Shown piece by piece: positions 9,606 to 18,364 of a stretch of DNA of 64,000 nucleotides (position 1 is the first letter of the stretch; each line of letters begins with the position of its first letter). This stretch comes from an uncultured Cryomorphaceae bacterium (GTDB taxonomy: Bacteria > Bacteroidota > Bacteroidia > Flavobacteriales > Schleiferiaceae). The stretch spans positions 1 through 64,000 of the forward strand of contig CAJWKU010000003.1 in NCBI GenBank assembly GCA_913043005.1, written 5' to 3'. Below the pieces are notes generated by a model. The model ran no database searches and was not told where the DNA came from. It saw nothing but the letters and a program-made list of their open reading frames with translations. Both the position numbers and the translations under genes were made by a program.

Positions 9606-9637
9606 AAAGCGGCCTCTGTGAAGGGGCCGCTTTTTTA
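9606..9637. terminator. Strong, probably bidirectional intrinsic terminator
   Basis: AAAGCGGCC (9606-9614) pairs perfectly with GGCCGCTTT (9625-9633) around a 10-nt loop and is followed by a T tract. On the minus strand the stem is also followed by a T-rich run, so it can end both the T9SS gene and the convergent nth. Confidence 0.85.
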
Positions 9638-10270
9638 TTTTCTAAAAGCAATTGGGTTTACTATTGATGTTATGAAATCTATCTCAGGTTTCCAGCCTCG
9701 GGCAGGACTGTGTGATCTTCCGTAGAAAATTATCTGCAGATGAAGTTTATTCCAGTTTTCTATTGGGAACAAACGCTTTGCGTCTTTCTCTGTTTGTTTT
9801 ACATTTTTACCGCTTGTTAACCCCCATCTTTTCATTAACCTGTGTATATGCGTGTCAACGGGAAAGGCGGGATGACCAAATCCCTGGCTCATGACAACGG
9901 ATGCTGTTTTGTGGCCTACAGAGGGAAGTGCTTCAAGTGCTTCAAATGAATTCGGAACTTTTCCTTGGTGATCGTCACAGATAATTTCAGAAAGACCTTT
10001 TAAACCTTTTGATTTCATTGGAGTCAATCCGCACGGTCTTATTATTTCTGCTATTTCTTCTATGCTCATTTCAGACATGAGCTTAGCGGTATTTGCTCGC
10101 TTGAATAGCTTTGGAGTGATCGTGTTTACTCTGGCGTCGGTGCATTGAGCTGATAGAACAACTGCTACTAGTAAAGTAAATATGCTGTCATGATTTAAGG
10201 GAATTGGTGTTTTGGGATAAAGTTTTTCAAGAGAGTCTTGGATATACAATACTTTTTCTTTCTTTGTCAT
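9635..10270 (-). CDS. nth: Endonuclease III without iron-sulfur cysteines
   Basis: This is a DNA glycosylase/AP lyase for oxidised pyrimidines in base excision repair. From the ATG at 10270 it is 211 residues, the same as E. coli Nth; a longer frame reaching 10378 would run into the divergent bcp gene and is rejected. The helix-hairpin-helix LPSVGHKTA has the catalytic lysine K121, and VDTHIHRL the catalytic aspartate D139. The C-terminal four-cysteine [4Fe-4S] cluster of classical Nth is absent: the region reads FYGRSHSPARGW with no cysteine. A TTTCTTTG sequence 5 nt upstream resembles the minus-7 promoter. Confidence 0.9.
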   Translation of the reverse strand: MTKKEKVLYIQDSLEKLYPKTPIPLNHDSIFTLLVAVVLSAQCTDARVNTITPKLFKRANTAKLMSEMSIEEIAEIIRPCGLTPMKSKGLKGLSEIICDDHQGKVPNSFEALEALPSVGHKTASVVMSQGFGHPAFPVDTHIHRLMKRWGLTSGKNVKQTEKDAKRLFPIENWNKLHLQIIFYGRSHSPARGWKPEIDFITSIVNPIAFRK

Positions 10271-10323
10271 GTAGACAAAGAAAACTCTTGTTGCGCTTTT
10301 ATTAAAAGAAATTTTTAAAATAT

Positions 10324-10785
10324 ATGACACATTTAAACGTAGGCGACGTTGCCCCAGGTTTTTCAGGATTGGATTCAAATGGAAATAAAATAGAACTAAG
10401 TGATTTTAAAGGGAGCAAGGTGGTTTTATATTTTTATCCAAAAGATGATACGCCAGGATGCACGGCTGAAGCTTGTTCATTCCGGGATAATTACTCCCAA
10501 TTACTAGATGCTGGGGTTGTTATTTTAGGTGTTTCTCCAGATTCTGTAAAAAGGCATGCGAAGTTTATTCAGAAATATGATCTTCCTTTTCCGTTAATTG
10601 CAGATGAGCAAAAAGAGATAATTAATTTATATGGTGTTTGGGGTCTGAAAAAGTTTATGGGAAAAGAGTATGATGGTGTTTATCGTGAAACATTCATTAT
10701 TGGCCAAGATGGCCGAATCGAATCCATAATTGAAAAGGTTAAAACTAAAGAAAGTGCTGAGCAAGTACTAGCATCGATTAAATAG
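10324..10785 (+). CDS. bcp: Thioredoxin-dependent peroxiredoxin (Bcp/PrxQ)
   Basis: The 153-residue peroxiredoxin reduces hydroperoxides through thioredoxin. DDTPGCTAEACSFRD contains the peroxidatic Cys46 and the resolving Cys51 four residues later, the hallmark of atypical 2-Cys PrxQ/Bcp proteins. It has no signal peptide, so it acts in the cytoplasm. It is divergent from nth with 53 bp between starts, pairing oxidative-damage repair with peroxide removal. Length is standard. Confidence 0.94.
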   Translation: MTHLNVGDVAPGFSGLDSNGNKIELSDFKGSKVVLYFYPKDDTPGCTAEACSFRDNYSQLLDAGVVILGVSPDSVKRHAKFIQKYDLPFPLIADEQKEIINLYGVWGLKKFMGKEYDGVYRETFIIGQDGRIESIIEKVKTKESAEQVLASIK

Positions 10786-10868
10786 AACTGAAATATTTCG
10801 AATTCTTTTAATGATTAAGATATATTGTGGATAAATATTTCTTTTTTAGTAAATCTTAGTTGATTCTG

Positions 10869-10902
10869 TTGCTGAAATCATTCATCTCAATTCTTACATT
10901 TG
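10869..10902 (+). promoter_or_regulatory. Probable recA promoter
   Basis: TACATTTG at 10895-10902 matches TAnnTTTG, with a TTG 23 nt upstream at 10869-10871. The predicted leader is about 45 nt. I see no obvious SOS-type palindrome in the 168-nt gap between bcp and recA, and nothing else recognisable. Confidence 0.45.
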
Positions 10903-10953
10903 ACATAGATAATTGTCCATACAGATTAATCAAATTTCAATAACATAATTCAA

Positions 10954-11952
10954 ATGAGCAACGATAAAGACGCCAAACAAAAAGCACTCAAACTCACCAT
11001 GGATAAATTAGACAAAACCTACGGGAAAGGTGCTGTTATGAGATTGGGAGACGATGCGATTGTTGATGTAGAAGTTATTCCCTCTGGTTCTTTAGGTATT
11101 GATTTGGCTCTCGGAATTGGTGGGTTTCCTCGTGGCCGTGTTGTGGAAATATATGGTCCCGAATCATCTGGAAAGACAACTTTAACTCTACATGCAATTG
11201 CTGAAGCTCAACGACTTGGCGGTATTGCTGCATTTATCGATGCCGAACATGCTTTTGACAGATTTTATGCAGAAAAAGTTGGTGTCGATACAGAGGAATT
11301 AATTATTAGCCAACCGGATAATGGAGAACAAGCTCTTGAGATTGCTGACAATTTAATCCGTTCAGGAGCTATTGATCTAGTGGTTATTGATTCCGTAGCT
11401 GCCTTGACTCCTCGTTCAGAAATTGAAGGCGAAATGGGAGATAGTAAAGTGGGTTTGCATGCTAGGTTAATGTCTCAAGCGTTAAGAAAATTAACAGGAA
11501 CGATTTCAAAAACAAATTGTACGATTATTTTCATTAATCAATTGCGAGAAAAGATCGGTGTGATGTTTGGAAATCCAGAAGTTACGACAGGCGGTAATGC
11601 TCTGAAGTTTTATTCCTCAGTTAGACTAGATATACGTCGAAGTACTCAAATTAAAGATGGAGATCGGGTAATGGGTAATCGAACAAAAGTTAAAGTTGTG
11701 AAGAATAAAGTTGCCCCTCCTTTTAGAACCGCTGAGTTTGATATTTTATATGGTGAAGGAATCTCAAAAGTTGGAGAGCTTATTGATATTGGTACACTAT
11801 ATGAGGTCATAAACAAAAGTGGAAGTTGGTTTAGTTATGAGGGAACCAAGCTTGGACAGGGCAGGGAAGGTGTAAAAACAATTTTGCGAGATAATCCTGA
11901 GCTTATGGAAGAGATTGAGAAGAAAATCATTTCGAAGATTCAGGATGCATAG
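10954..11952 (+). CDS. recA: Recombinase RecA
   Basis: The 332-residue recombinase forms filaments on single-stranded DNA for homologous recombination and the SOS response. Walker [10 protein letters not shown] lies at about 68-76, preceded by the conserved [19 protein letters not shown]-binding loops lie around [10 protein letters not shown] and GNPEVTTGG. The C-terminus is short, ending soon after the conserved core, as in many Bacteroidota. Its stop overlaps the ATG of the following TPR lipoprotein (ATGCATAG), suggesting co-transcription. Confidence 0.97.
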   Translation: MSNDKDAKQKALKLTMDKLDKTYGKGAVMRLGDDAIVDVEVIPSGSLGIDLALGIGGFPRGRVVEIYGPESSGKTTLTLHAIAEAQRLGGIAAFIDAEHAFDRFYAEKVGVDTEELIISQPDNGEQALEIADNLIRSGAIDLVVIDSVAALTPRSEIEGEMGDSKVGLHARLMSQALRKLTGTISKTNCTIIFINQLREKIGVMFGNPEVTTGGNALKFYSSVRLDIRRSTQIKDGDRVMGNRTKVKVVKNKVAPPFRTAEFDILYGEGISKVGELIDIGTLYEVINKSGSWFSYEGTKLGQGREGVKTILRDNPELMEEIEKKIISKIQDA

Positions 11953-12973
11953 ATCATCTTTAGGATGTATTCAATTTTTTTTATTTGCTGCTATTATTCT
12001 AATAATTTCAGGGTGTTCAAATAATGCTGAATCTGTTTTTAATGATTTACAAATCGAAACTACTCCAGCAGATAGTGTTAACCAGTATATTTCTATTCAT
12101 CCCAATCATATACCCTCGTTAATTATTAGAGGGAGACGTTATCTCAATAATGCAAATCTTCCATATGCAGATGCAGATGCAGATGCAGTACTAGAATTAG
12201 ATAGTCTAAATCATGATGGTCTGCTTCTAAAAGGTGAGGCAAATTATTTATCTAATTCAACTAGGGTATCCAGAGATTTTTGGTTAAAATGTATAAAGAA
12301 TCATCCTAAAGAAATAGATTGTAGGCTTAAACTTGCAGAGCTCTACAGTATCGTTTTAGAGTATGAAAAAAGTAATGAACTAGTTAATAGGGTAATAGAT
12401 TTATCTCCTAATAGCTCAGTTGCATTCTTCATCAAAGGAATGAATATAAGAGACACAAAAGGAGATACAGCTCTGTCATTAAGCTACATTCAAAAATCTA
12501 TAGATCTAGACCCAAATTATTTCGCTGCTATTGATATGGCTGCAGTTATGCTTGCTGCTCAAAAAAACAGCCTGGCTTTGAGTTATTATAATCGACTACT
12601 AGAATTGCAGCCAAACAATTCCGATACTTATTATAAAATTGGGATGTTTAATCTTGGGGCTCGCGAATATAACGGAGCGCTGGAGGCATTTACAAAGTCA
12701 ACTCAAATCAACCCTCAGGATGCTGAGAGTTTTTTCAATATGGGTTACATCCATTTAGAATTAGGATTATTAACTGAGGCGAGAAATCTATTTAGCAAAA
12801 GCATAAAGGCTCGTGCAATTAATCATCGGGCCTTTTATGGTCGAGGGTTCTGCTGGGAAAGAGGAGGGGATTTAATTAATGCTGAAAAAGATTATAGTCA
12901 AGCACTATCACTTAACCCTGAGCATAAACCGAGTGAAGAGGCATTATCTCGAGTTAGAAATGATCTTCAGTAA
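11945..12973 (+). CDS. TPR-repeat lipoprotein
   Basis: The start is placed at the ATG that overlaps the recA stop. This gives a signal sequence ending in the lipobox LIISGC and a 342-residue protein. At least six TPR units follow (for example [20 protein letters not shown] and [10 protein letters not shown]-like helices), which form a helical scaffold for protein contacts. It is predicted to be anchored to a membrane in the envelope. The run of GCAGAT repeats at about 12166-12189 encodes alternating Ala-Asp and keeps frame if it changes by whole units. Partner proteins are unknown. Confidence 0.8.
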   Translation: MHRSSLGCIQFFLFAAIILIISGCSNNAESVFNDLQIETTPADSVNQYISIHPNHIPSLIIRGRRYLNNANLPYADADADAVLELDSLNHDGLLLKGEANYLSNSTRVSRDFWLKCIKNHPKEIDCRLKLAELYSIVLEYEKSNELVNRVIDLSPNSSVAFFIKGMNIRDTKGDTALSLSYIQKSIDLDPNYFAAIDMAAVMLAAQKNSLALSYYNRLLELQPNNSDTYYKIGMFNLGAREYNGALEAFTKSTQINPQDAESFFNMGYIHLELGLLTEARNLFSKSIKARAINHRAFYGRGFCWERGGDLINAEKDYSQALSLNPEHKPSEEALSRVRNDLQ

Positions 12974-15102
12974 TGAAAAATGATTATTATAAAAAGCAAC
13001 GAGGTCTATTGAAATATGTTGCTGCAATAGGAGTATTTTTTTTGATTTTATTTAATTTTTTAGAAACTAGAAATATGATTGAGCCCAGAGCGATTCAAAA
13101 ACAATTCACGCACGAAATGCATGGTGATAATCGCGAGGATACCTACTATTGGTTGAAGGAAAGACAAAACCCGGAAGTTATTTCTTATCTAGAATCTGAA
13201 AATAATTATCGTCAAAATGGAATGCAGGTTGTTAAGAAATTAGAGGATGAACTCTATTCAGAAATGACGGAGAGGTTAAACCCAGATGAATCAAGTGTTC
13301 CTGTGCAGGTAGATGATTATTGGTATCAAACCCGTTTTGAAAGTGGAAATGATTATCCAATTTACTGCCGGCGAAAAGGAAGCATAAATTCTCCAGAAAA
13401 TATAGTCTTAGATGTTAATATTCTCGCCGCTGATAGGTCTTATTGTCAAGTTAGTGGTCTATCCATGACGCGAGATCATGAATGTATGGCTTATGGCGTA
13501 GACTTTATTGGGCGCCGTTTGTATACTCTACATTTTATGGATTTGAAAGATAATAATGTCTGGGATTTTCAAGTGGAAGGAACTTCAGGTGCATTTGCAT
13601 GGGCTGACGATGGAGAAACTTTTTTTTACGGCACAAAAGACCCTATCACATTGCGTTCTGATAAAATTTGGCGGCAAAAAATTGGATCGGATACACCTCC
13701 AGTGCTTGTTTATCACGAGAAAGATGATACATTTTCATGTTCAGTGTATCGATCTAAATCAAAAAAATATATTCATATTGCAACGGGCGCCACAAACGTT
13801 GATGAACTACATTATCTGCCATCAGATAACCCAATGGGTGAATTTACTATTTTGCGAGAAAGAGAGATGGGAGTTGAGTATTCTGCAAGCCACTTTAATG
13901 GGCATTGGTATATTCTTAGTAATATAGAGGAGAGACCTAATTTCGCTTTGTTCCGTGCAAAAGAGTTGTTGCCTAAAAAATGGGTTCCATTTATTGAGCA
14001 TCGCGATGACGTTCTCCTTGAGGGCATGGATTTGTTTAAAGATTTTTTGGTCTCAGAGGAGCGTTCAAATGGCTTGTTAAATCTTATCATCCGACCATGG
14101 GAAGGTGATTCTCATTCGGTTAGCCTTCCGGAAGAGACATATACTTTATATACCGGGAGCAATCCTACAGAAGATACAGAGAACTTAAGATTTGTCTATA
14201 CTTCTTTGATTACACCTGCGACAACTTACGATTACAACATGCGCACTCGTGAGAAGAAAATTTTAAAACAGACAAAAATTATAGGGGGCTATGACTCCTC
14301 CAAATATATTAGTTACCGGTTTTGGGCAACTGCATCCGATGGGACAAAAATTCCCATATCTTGGGTTGGGCCAAAAGAGTCCGAGGGAAAATCTATTCCA
14401 ACTTTATTATATGGTTACGGTTCATATGGGATTACTATTGATCCCGGTTTTTCGATATCAAGATTAAGTCTCTTAGAGAGGGGTATGGCATTCGCTATAG
14501 CTCATGTTCGTGGTGGACAATATATGGGTAGAGAGTGGTATCTAAATGGGAGGATGGAAAATAAAACGAATAGTTTTAACGATTTTATTCTTTGTGGAGA
14601 ATTTTTAAAAGAATCTGGATATTCCTCAGAACTATATGCAATGGGTGGCTCTGCAGGTGGCTTGCTTATGGGTGCAATTGTCAATATGCGGCCAAAACTT
14701 TGGTCAGGAGTCATTGCCGCTGTCCCTTTTGTTGATGTGGTAACAACAATGTTGGATGAAAGTATACCATTGACAACGGGAGAGTATAGTGAGTGGGGTA
14801 ACCCAAATGATTCAGATGTATATTTTCGTTTGAAGTCATATTCGCCTTATGACAATGTGACTCATCAAGATTACCCTCCATTACTTATCACAACTGGACT
14901 CCATGATAGTCAAGTTCAATATTGGGAACCTGCAAAGTGGATAGCTAGATTACGTGAAATGAGGAACAATAAGGAGCCTTTATTTATGCACTGTAACATG
15001 GAAACAGGTCATAGTGGTGCTTCTGGACGATACCAGGCTTATCGTGAAACTGCTATGGAATATTCCTTTCTTTTAGGCTTGAAAGAAGGATTATTTAATT
15101 AA
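12973..15102 (+). CDS. ptrB: S9 family oligopeptidase B-like serine peptidase
   Basis: The 709-residue protein has an N-terminal beta-propeller and a C-terminal alpha/beta hydrolase. The triad is Ser560 in GGSAGG, Asp645 in GLHDSQVQ and His680 in ETGHSG, matching oligopeptidase B, which cuts after Lys/Arg in short peptides. An N-terminal hydrophobic stretch (YVAAIGVFFLILFNF) suggests a membrane anchor or signal, so the enzyme may act in the periplasm rather than the cytoplasm. It overlaps the TPR gene by 1 nt (TAATG). Its 3' end overlaps the convergent waaA by 8 nt. Confidence 0.88.
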   Translation: MKNDYYKKQRGLLKYVAAIGVFFLILFNFLETRNMIEPRAIQKQFTHEMHGDNREDTYYWLKERQNPEVISYLESENNYRQNGMQVVKKLEDELYSEMTERLNPDESSVPVQVDDYWYQTRFESGNDYPIYCRRKGSINSPENIVLDVNILAADRSYCQVSGLSMTRDHECMAYGVDFIGRRLYTLHFMDLKDNNVWDFQVEGTSGAFAWADDGETFFYGTKDPITLRSDKIWRQKIGSDTPPVLVYHEKDDTFSCSVYRSKSKKYIHIATGATNVDELHYLPSDNPMGEFTILREREMGVEYSASHFNGHWYILSNIEERPNFALFRAKELLPKKWVPFIEHRDDVLLEGMDLFKDFLVSEERSNGLLNLIIRPWEGDSHSVSLPEETYTLYTGSNPTEDTENLRFVYTSLITPATTYDYNMRTREKKILKQTKIIGGYDSSKYISYRFWATASDGTKIPISWVGPKESEGKSIPTLLYGYGSYGITIDPGFSISRLSLLERGMAFAIAHVRGGQYMGREWYLNGRMENKTNSFNDFILCGEFLKESGYSSELYAMGGSAGGLLMGAIVNMRPKLWSGVIAAVPFVDVVTTMLDESIPLTTGEYSEWGNPNDSDVYFRLKSYSPYDNVTHQDYPPLLITTGLHDSQVQYWEPAKWIARLREMRNNKEPLFMHCNMETGHSGASGRYQAYRETAMEYSFLLGLKEGLFN

Positions 15103-16297
15103 AATATTCGTCTATAAATTTTATAACTCTATCTGTAGCGCCAAGGTTGTTTTTAATAAAGTCTTGAGCAGATTTCTTTTTTTGTTTAACAATATTTTCA
15201 TCAGAATCTAATAATTCGGAAATCCATTTCTTTAACTCCTCAGAATCTGCATTCAAATTCAAAATATCTGCACCACATTTAATCGCTTCCCAATGGTTAT
15301 GAGTTTTGGGGCCAAAAGTCACAATGTTTTGAAATACTAAAGCTTCTAGAATATTGTGTAACCCGTGATGGAACCCTCCACCGATAATGGCAATATCAGA
15401 ATGACCATAAAGCTGCTGTAATTGACCTATTGTATCGACAACTAAAATCTTTGCTTTAGATATTTTTTCTTTGGTATATGAATCTAATTTGGAAATAAGA
15501 ATAAAGTGATTGGGTAAGCTTTTTATTAATTCATCGAGACGTTCAATATTATGGGGGGCAAATGCGAATTTTATTTGTGGAAAATCATCAATTAAAGGAA
15601 TAATTAAAGATTCTTCTTTTTCCCAAGAACTTCCAGCAATCAATAATTTCTTGCCGTCTTTAAAGTCATCTAATCTTTCAATGGGCTTCCAATTAATCTG
15701 TTGAAGATTAACATAGTCAAACCTTCCGTCTCCGCTAAAAAATCCGTTTGAGAATCCCGATTCACCAAATAAAAGCAAGCTCTCTTGAGTTTGATGCCCT
15801 ATCCCAATTGCTTTTTTAAAAACTTTATTCTCTATAAAATTCCATTTCCATAATACGTGATGATTACGTTTGAAATGTGCAAAAGTTATCACGTAGGGAA
15901 TATTTCTCTTCACAAGGTTTTCCGACATTACTGGCCACAAATCATATTTCGCAAAGACTGCAAATTTTGGATTAATAATATCCAGAAAAGTATTTACTCG
16001 GCTTAAACGGTCGATTGGGACATAGCCATAATGTTTCTCTTTTTTGGAAACAATATCCCATGCACTGGGTGAAAAAATACTAACAAATACTTTCTTTTTT
16101 CTTTTTTCTAAATCTCGAATTAGCTTCTCTACCATCCAGTATTCACCCAAAGAGCTTGCATGTATCCAAAAGTCGAATTTTTCATTTTGGATTTGGATAT
16201 TTCTATTATTTATCCTCTGCCTAGCTTTTGGATTACCTAGTATTGATGATAGGTATATACTTAAATGAAAAATTATTCCTGGCAATCTTTGAATCAT
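15095..16297 (-). CDS. waaA: 3-deoxy-D-manno-octulosonic acid transferase (Kdo transferase)
   Basis: This 400-residue GT-B glycosyltransferase adds Kdo from CMP-Kdo to lipid A precursor at the inner membrane. An N-terminal membrane-proximal helix precedes WIHASSLGEYW, whose Glu52 corresponds to the conserved catalytic glutamate of KdtA. C-terminal motifs GGGFHHGLHNILEAL and FGPKTHNHWEAI are typical of the family. Size is normal. kdsB, which makes its CMP-Kdo donor, lies 4 kb away. The gene is probably transcribed on its own or with an unseen upstream start. Confidence 0.93.
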   Translation of the reverse strand: MIQRLPGIIFHLSIYLSSILGNPKARQRINNRNIQIQNEKFDFWIHASSLGEYWMVEKLIRDLEKRKKKVFVSIFSPSAWDIVSKKEKHYGYVPIDRLSRVNTFLDIINPKFAVFAKYDLWPVMSENLVKRNIPYVITFAHFKRNHHVLWKWNFIENKVFKKAIGIGHQTQESLLLFGESGFSNGFFSGDGRFDYVNLQQINWKPIERLDDFKDGKKLLIAGSSWEKEESLIIPLIDDFPQIKFAFAPHNIERLDELIKSLPNHFILISKLDSYTKEKISKAKILVVDTIGQLQQLYGHSDIAIIGGGFHHGLHNILEALVFQNIVTFGPKTHNHWEAIKCGADILNLNADSEELKKWISELLDSDENIVKQKKKSAQDFIKNNLGATDRVIKFIDEYFN

Positions 16298-16320
16298 TTT
16301 AAGTGCTTTTGAATTACCAG

Positions 16321-17106
16321 TTAATAATAATATTTTGTTTGAGATTTTTCACTTAGTATCGGAAGAATCCATGTAGCCCTGAATCCAATGCCAAAATCCC
16401 ATTTTACGGTTGTGTCTATTTCTTCTAATATAAATTGGTACTCACGAATTAATCTCGTGATAGATTGGAAGGTTTGAAATTCAATTTTAAAATGTGGTGC
16501 ATTTTTTCCTATGTGTAACCATCCTAAATTTTCTTGAAAATATACTCCTCTATGCAAATTATCTAAGCCATAGATATAGGGGGGTTCAAGTTGTGGAACT
16601 CCTCCCGATGATAATAATGCTCTCTTGTGTTGGATTACACCAGCCTCAAGCCAGATAATAGGATTCGAATTAGACTTTCCCCATTTTGAAATTATGGAGC
16701 CAAAGTGAAGCCCAATTTGCCCTCCTCTTAACTCCGATTGCAGACCTGAAAGAGAACTTCCATCATTGCTCATAATTTCTCCATTTCGAGTAATTAAGTG
16801 ATCTAAAATATCGTCTAATTTTCGAACATTCCCACCATATAAATAAGTCGAACTTATACCATAAAATAAATTCCCATTCGTCCAAGAATATTGGAGACCA
16901 GCATCTAATAATGGGCCATAGTTTTCATACCAATTGCCTAATGGGACTTGTCCACCAAGTCTTATTTGAATTAAGCTTCCCCTTTGTTTAGCTTTTGTTT
17001 CATCAATATTTAAATCCTGATTCGATTCTATATTCGGTGGTTGCGCCTTAGTTGAATAGGACATCAATACTAATGAAAAACCCGTTATTAATGATGTGAT
17101 ATTCAT
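16321..17106 (-). CDS. Predicted outer-membrane beta-barrel protein
   Basis: The 261-residue protein has a signal peptide ending near YSTKAQ and then alternating amphipathic segments rich in Tyr, Trp and Gly (LRGGQIGLHFG, GIGFRATWILP), as in small outer-membrane barrels. No named family is recognised. It is upstream of waaA on the same strand, with 23 nt between, so the two could share an operon. A TACCTTCG element ends 4 nt before the ATG, suggesting a leaderless mRNA. Function is unknown. Confidence 0.68.
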   Translation of the reverse strand: MNITSLITGFSLVLMSYSTKAQPPNIESNQDLNIDETKAKQRGSLIQIRLGGQVPLGNWYENYGPLLDAGLQYSWTNGNLFYGISSTYLYGGNVRKLDDILDHLITRNGEIMSNDGSSLSGLQSELRGGQIGLHFGSIISKWGKSNSNPIIWLEAGVIQHKRALLSSGGVPQLEPPYIYGLDNLHRGVYFQENLGWLHIGKNAPHFKIEFQTFQSITRLIREYQFILEEIDTTVKWDFGIGFRATWILPILSEKSQTKYYY

Positions 17107-17110
17107 TTTA

Positions 17111-17118
17111 CGAAGGTA
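17111..17118 (-). promoter_or_regulatory. Minus-7-like element of the outer-membrane protein gene
   Basis: TACCTTCG differs from TAnnTTTG at one base and ends 4 nt before the ATG at 17106. The same TTCG variant is seen before the small lipoprotein gene and the tRNA-Phe gene. Confidence 0.35.
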
Positions 17119-17136
17119 GAACGTAAGATCTTTCTA

Positions 17137-17165
17137 TTGATTGCCCAATTGAATTAGTATTTTTG
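17137..17165 (+). promoter_or_regulatory. Promoter of the DegT aminotransferase gene
   Basis: TTG at 17137-17139, an 18-nt spacer and TATTTTTG at 17158-17165 fit the Bacteroidota promoter pattern (TTTG/TTG, about 19 nt, TAnnTTTG). The predicted leader is roughly 25 nt. Confidence 0.5.
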
Positions 17166-17196
17166 TTTTGACACTTTTTAACATCTAAGTCAAAAA

Positions 17197-18336
17197 ATGG
17201 ATTTTACTTCACCTATACAGATGGTTGATCTTTTAAGTCAACATCAAAAAATACAAATGGAATTAGACTCTGCTGTTCTGAAAGTAGCTCATTCAGGCTC
17301 TTATGTTAATGGGCCAGAAGTAAAGATTTTCACAGAAGGGTTGAAAACCTTCTTAGGTGTGGAACATGTCATCCCCTGCGCTAATGGTACGGATGCGCTT
17401 CAGATTGCATTAATGTCTCTTGGTTTAAAGTCTGGTGATGAGGTTATTACAGCAGCTTTTACTTACATCGCTACCGCAGAGGTCATTTCACTTTTGGGCT
17501 TAAAGGCAGTTCTTGTTGATGTGGAACCAGATTATTTTGGGTTGGATATTGATCAAGTTGAATCTGCAATAACCTCCAAAACAAAGGCTATTATTCCTGT
17601 CCATTTATATGGCCAGGCAGCTAACATGGAAAGACTTAATTCTATAGCTCTGAAATACGAATTAGAGATTATTGAGGATTCGGCGCAATCAATGGGTGCT
17701 AAGTATAATTTTTCTGATGGTAGAACTGAAATGCTGGGTACTATTGGAACAATTGGTTGTACATCGTTTTTCCCCTCTAAAAATCTTGGATGTATGGGTG
17801 ACGGAGGGGCATTATTTACCAATGATAGAGTATTAGCAGAGCGAATTAAGATGATATCAAACCATGGTCAAAAAATTAAATATCAACATGATGTAATCGG
17901 CTGTAATAGCCGATTAGACACCATTCAGGCAGCCATACTGAGTGTTAAATTGAATTATTTAGAGGAGTATAACAGTTCACGACAGCGGGCTGCATATTTT
18001 TATGATCAAGGTTTAGGTAATTTATCAACTTTACAAATTCCAAAAAGAAGAAAGGACAGCTCACATGTTTATCATCAATATACTCTCAGAGTATTAGATG
18101 GTTCTCGTGATTCATTGGCGAAGTTTTTAAATGATAAAGGGATTCCAAGTATGATTTATTATCCATTTCCATTACATTTCCAAAAGGCTTTTAAAAGTGA
18201 TCAATATCCTATTGGTTCATTACCGGTTTCTGAAAAATTATCAAGTCAAGTGCTTTCATTACCAATGCACTCAGAACTGGATGAACAAATTCAAGTATAT
18301 ATTGTGGAAACAATTAAGAAATTTTATGAGGTATAA
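17197..18336 (+). CDS. DegT/DnrJ/EryC1/StrS-family sugar aminotransferase
   Basis: The 379-residue PLP enzyme aminates a nucleotide-linked (or octulosonate) keto-sugar for surface polysaccharide. Family motifs are PCANGTDALQIAL, AAFTYIATAE, IEDSAQSMGA and the PLP lysine region SFFPSKNLGCMGDGG. The N-terminal IQMVDLLSQ opening resembles WbpE/PglE-type transaminases. It is followed after 28 nt by a T9SS protein gene and then kdsB, so it may act in envelope glycan or T9SS-anchor A-LPS synthesis. The precise sugar substrate cannot be told from sequence. Confidence 0.88.
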   Translation: MDFTSPIQMVDLLSQHQKIQMELDSAVLKVAHSGSYVNGPEVKIFTEGLKTFLGVEHVIPCANGTDALQIALMSLGLKSGDEVITAAFTYIATAEVISLLGLKAVLVDVEPDYFGLDIDQVESAITSKTKAIIPVHLYGQAANMERLNSIALKYELEIIEDSAQSMGAKYNFSDGRTEMLGTIGTIGCTSFFPSKNLGCMGDGGALFTNDRVLAERIKMISNHGQKIKYQHDVIGCNSRLDTIQAAILSVKLNYLEEYNSSRQRAAYFYDQGLGNLSTLQIPKRRKDSSHVYHQYTLRVLDGSRDSLAKFLNDKGIPSMIYYPFPLHFQKAFKSDQYPIGSLPVSEKLSSQVLSLPMHSELDEQIQVYIVETIKKFYEV

Positions 18337-18364
18337 ATATTTGATTAAATCAATATCCTAAGTC

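Noticed and set aside
10271-10378. Extended N-terminus of nth
   Set aside because: The extra 36 codons would overlap the bcp start on the other strand, and the shorter form matches E. coli Nth length and start.
12166-12189. GCAGAT tandem repeat as a phase-variation tract
   Set aside because: The unit is 6 nt, so copy changes keep the reading frame, and only about three to four copies are present inside a TPR helix.
17894-17916. Perfect 9-bp hairpin (TAATCGGCT / AGCCGATTA, 5-nt loop)
   Set aside because: It lies inside the aminotransferase coding sequence with no T-tract. A 9-bp match of this kind is expected once or twice by chance in 64 kb.
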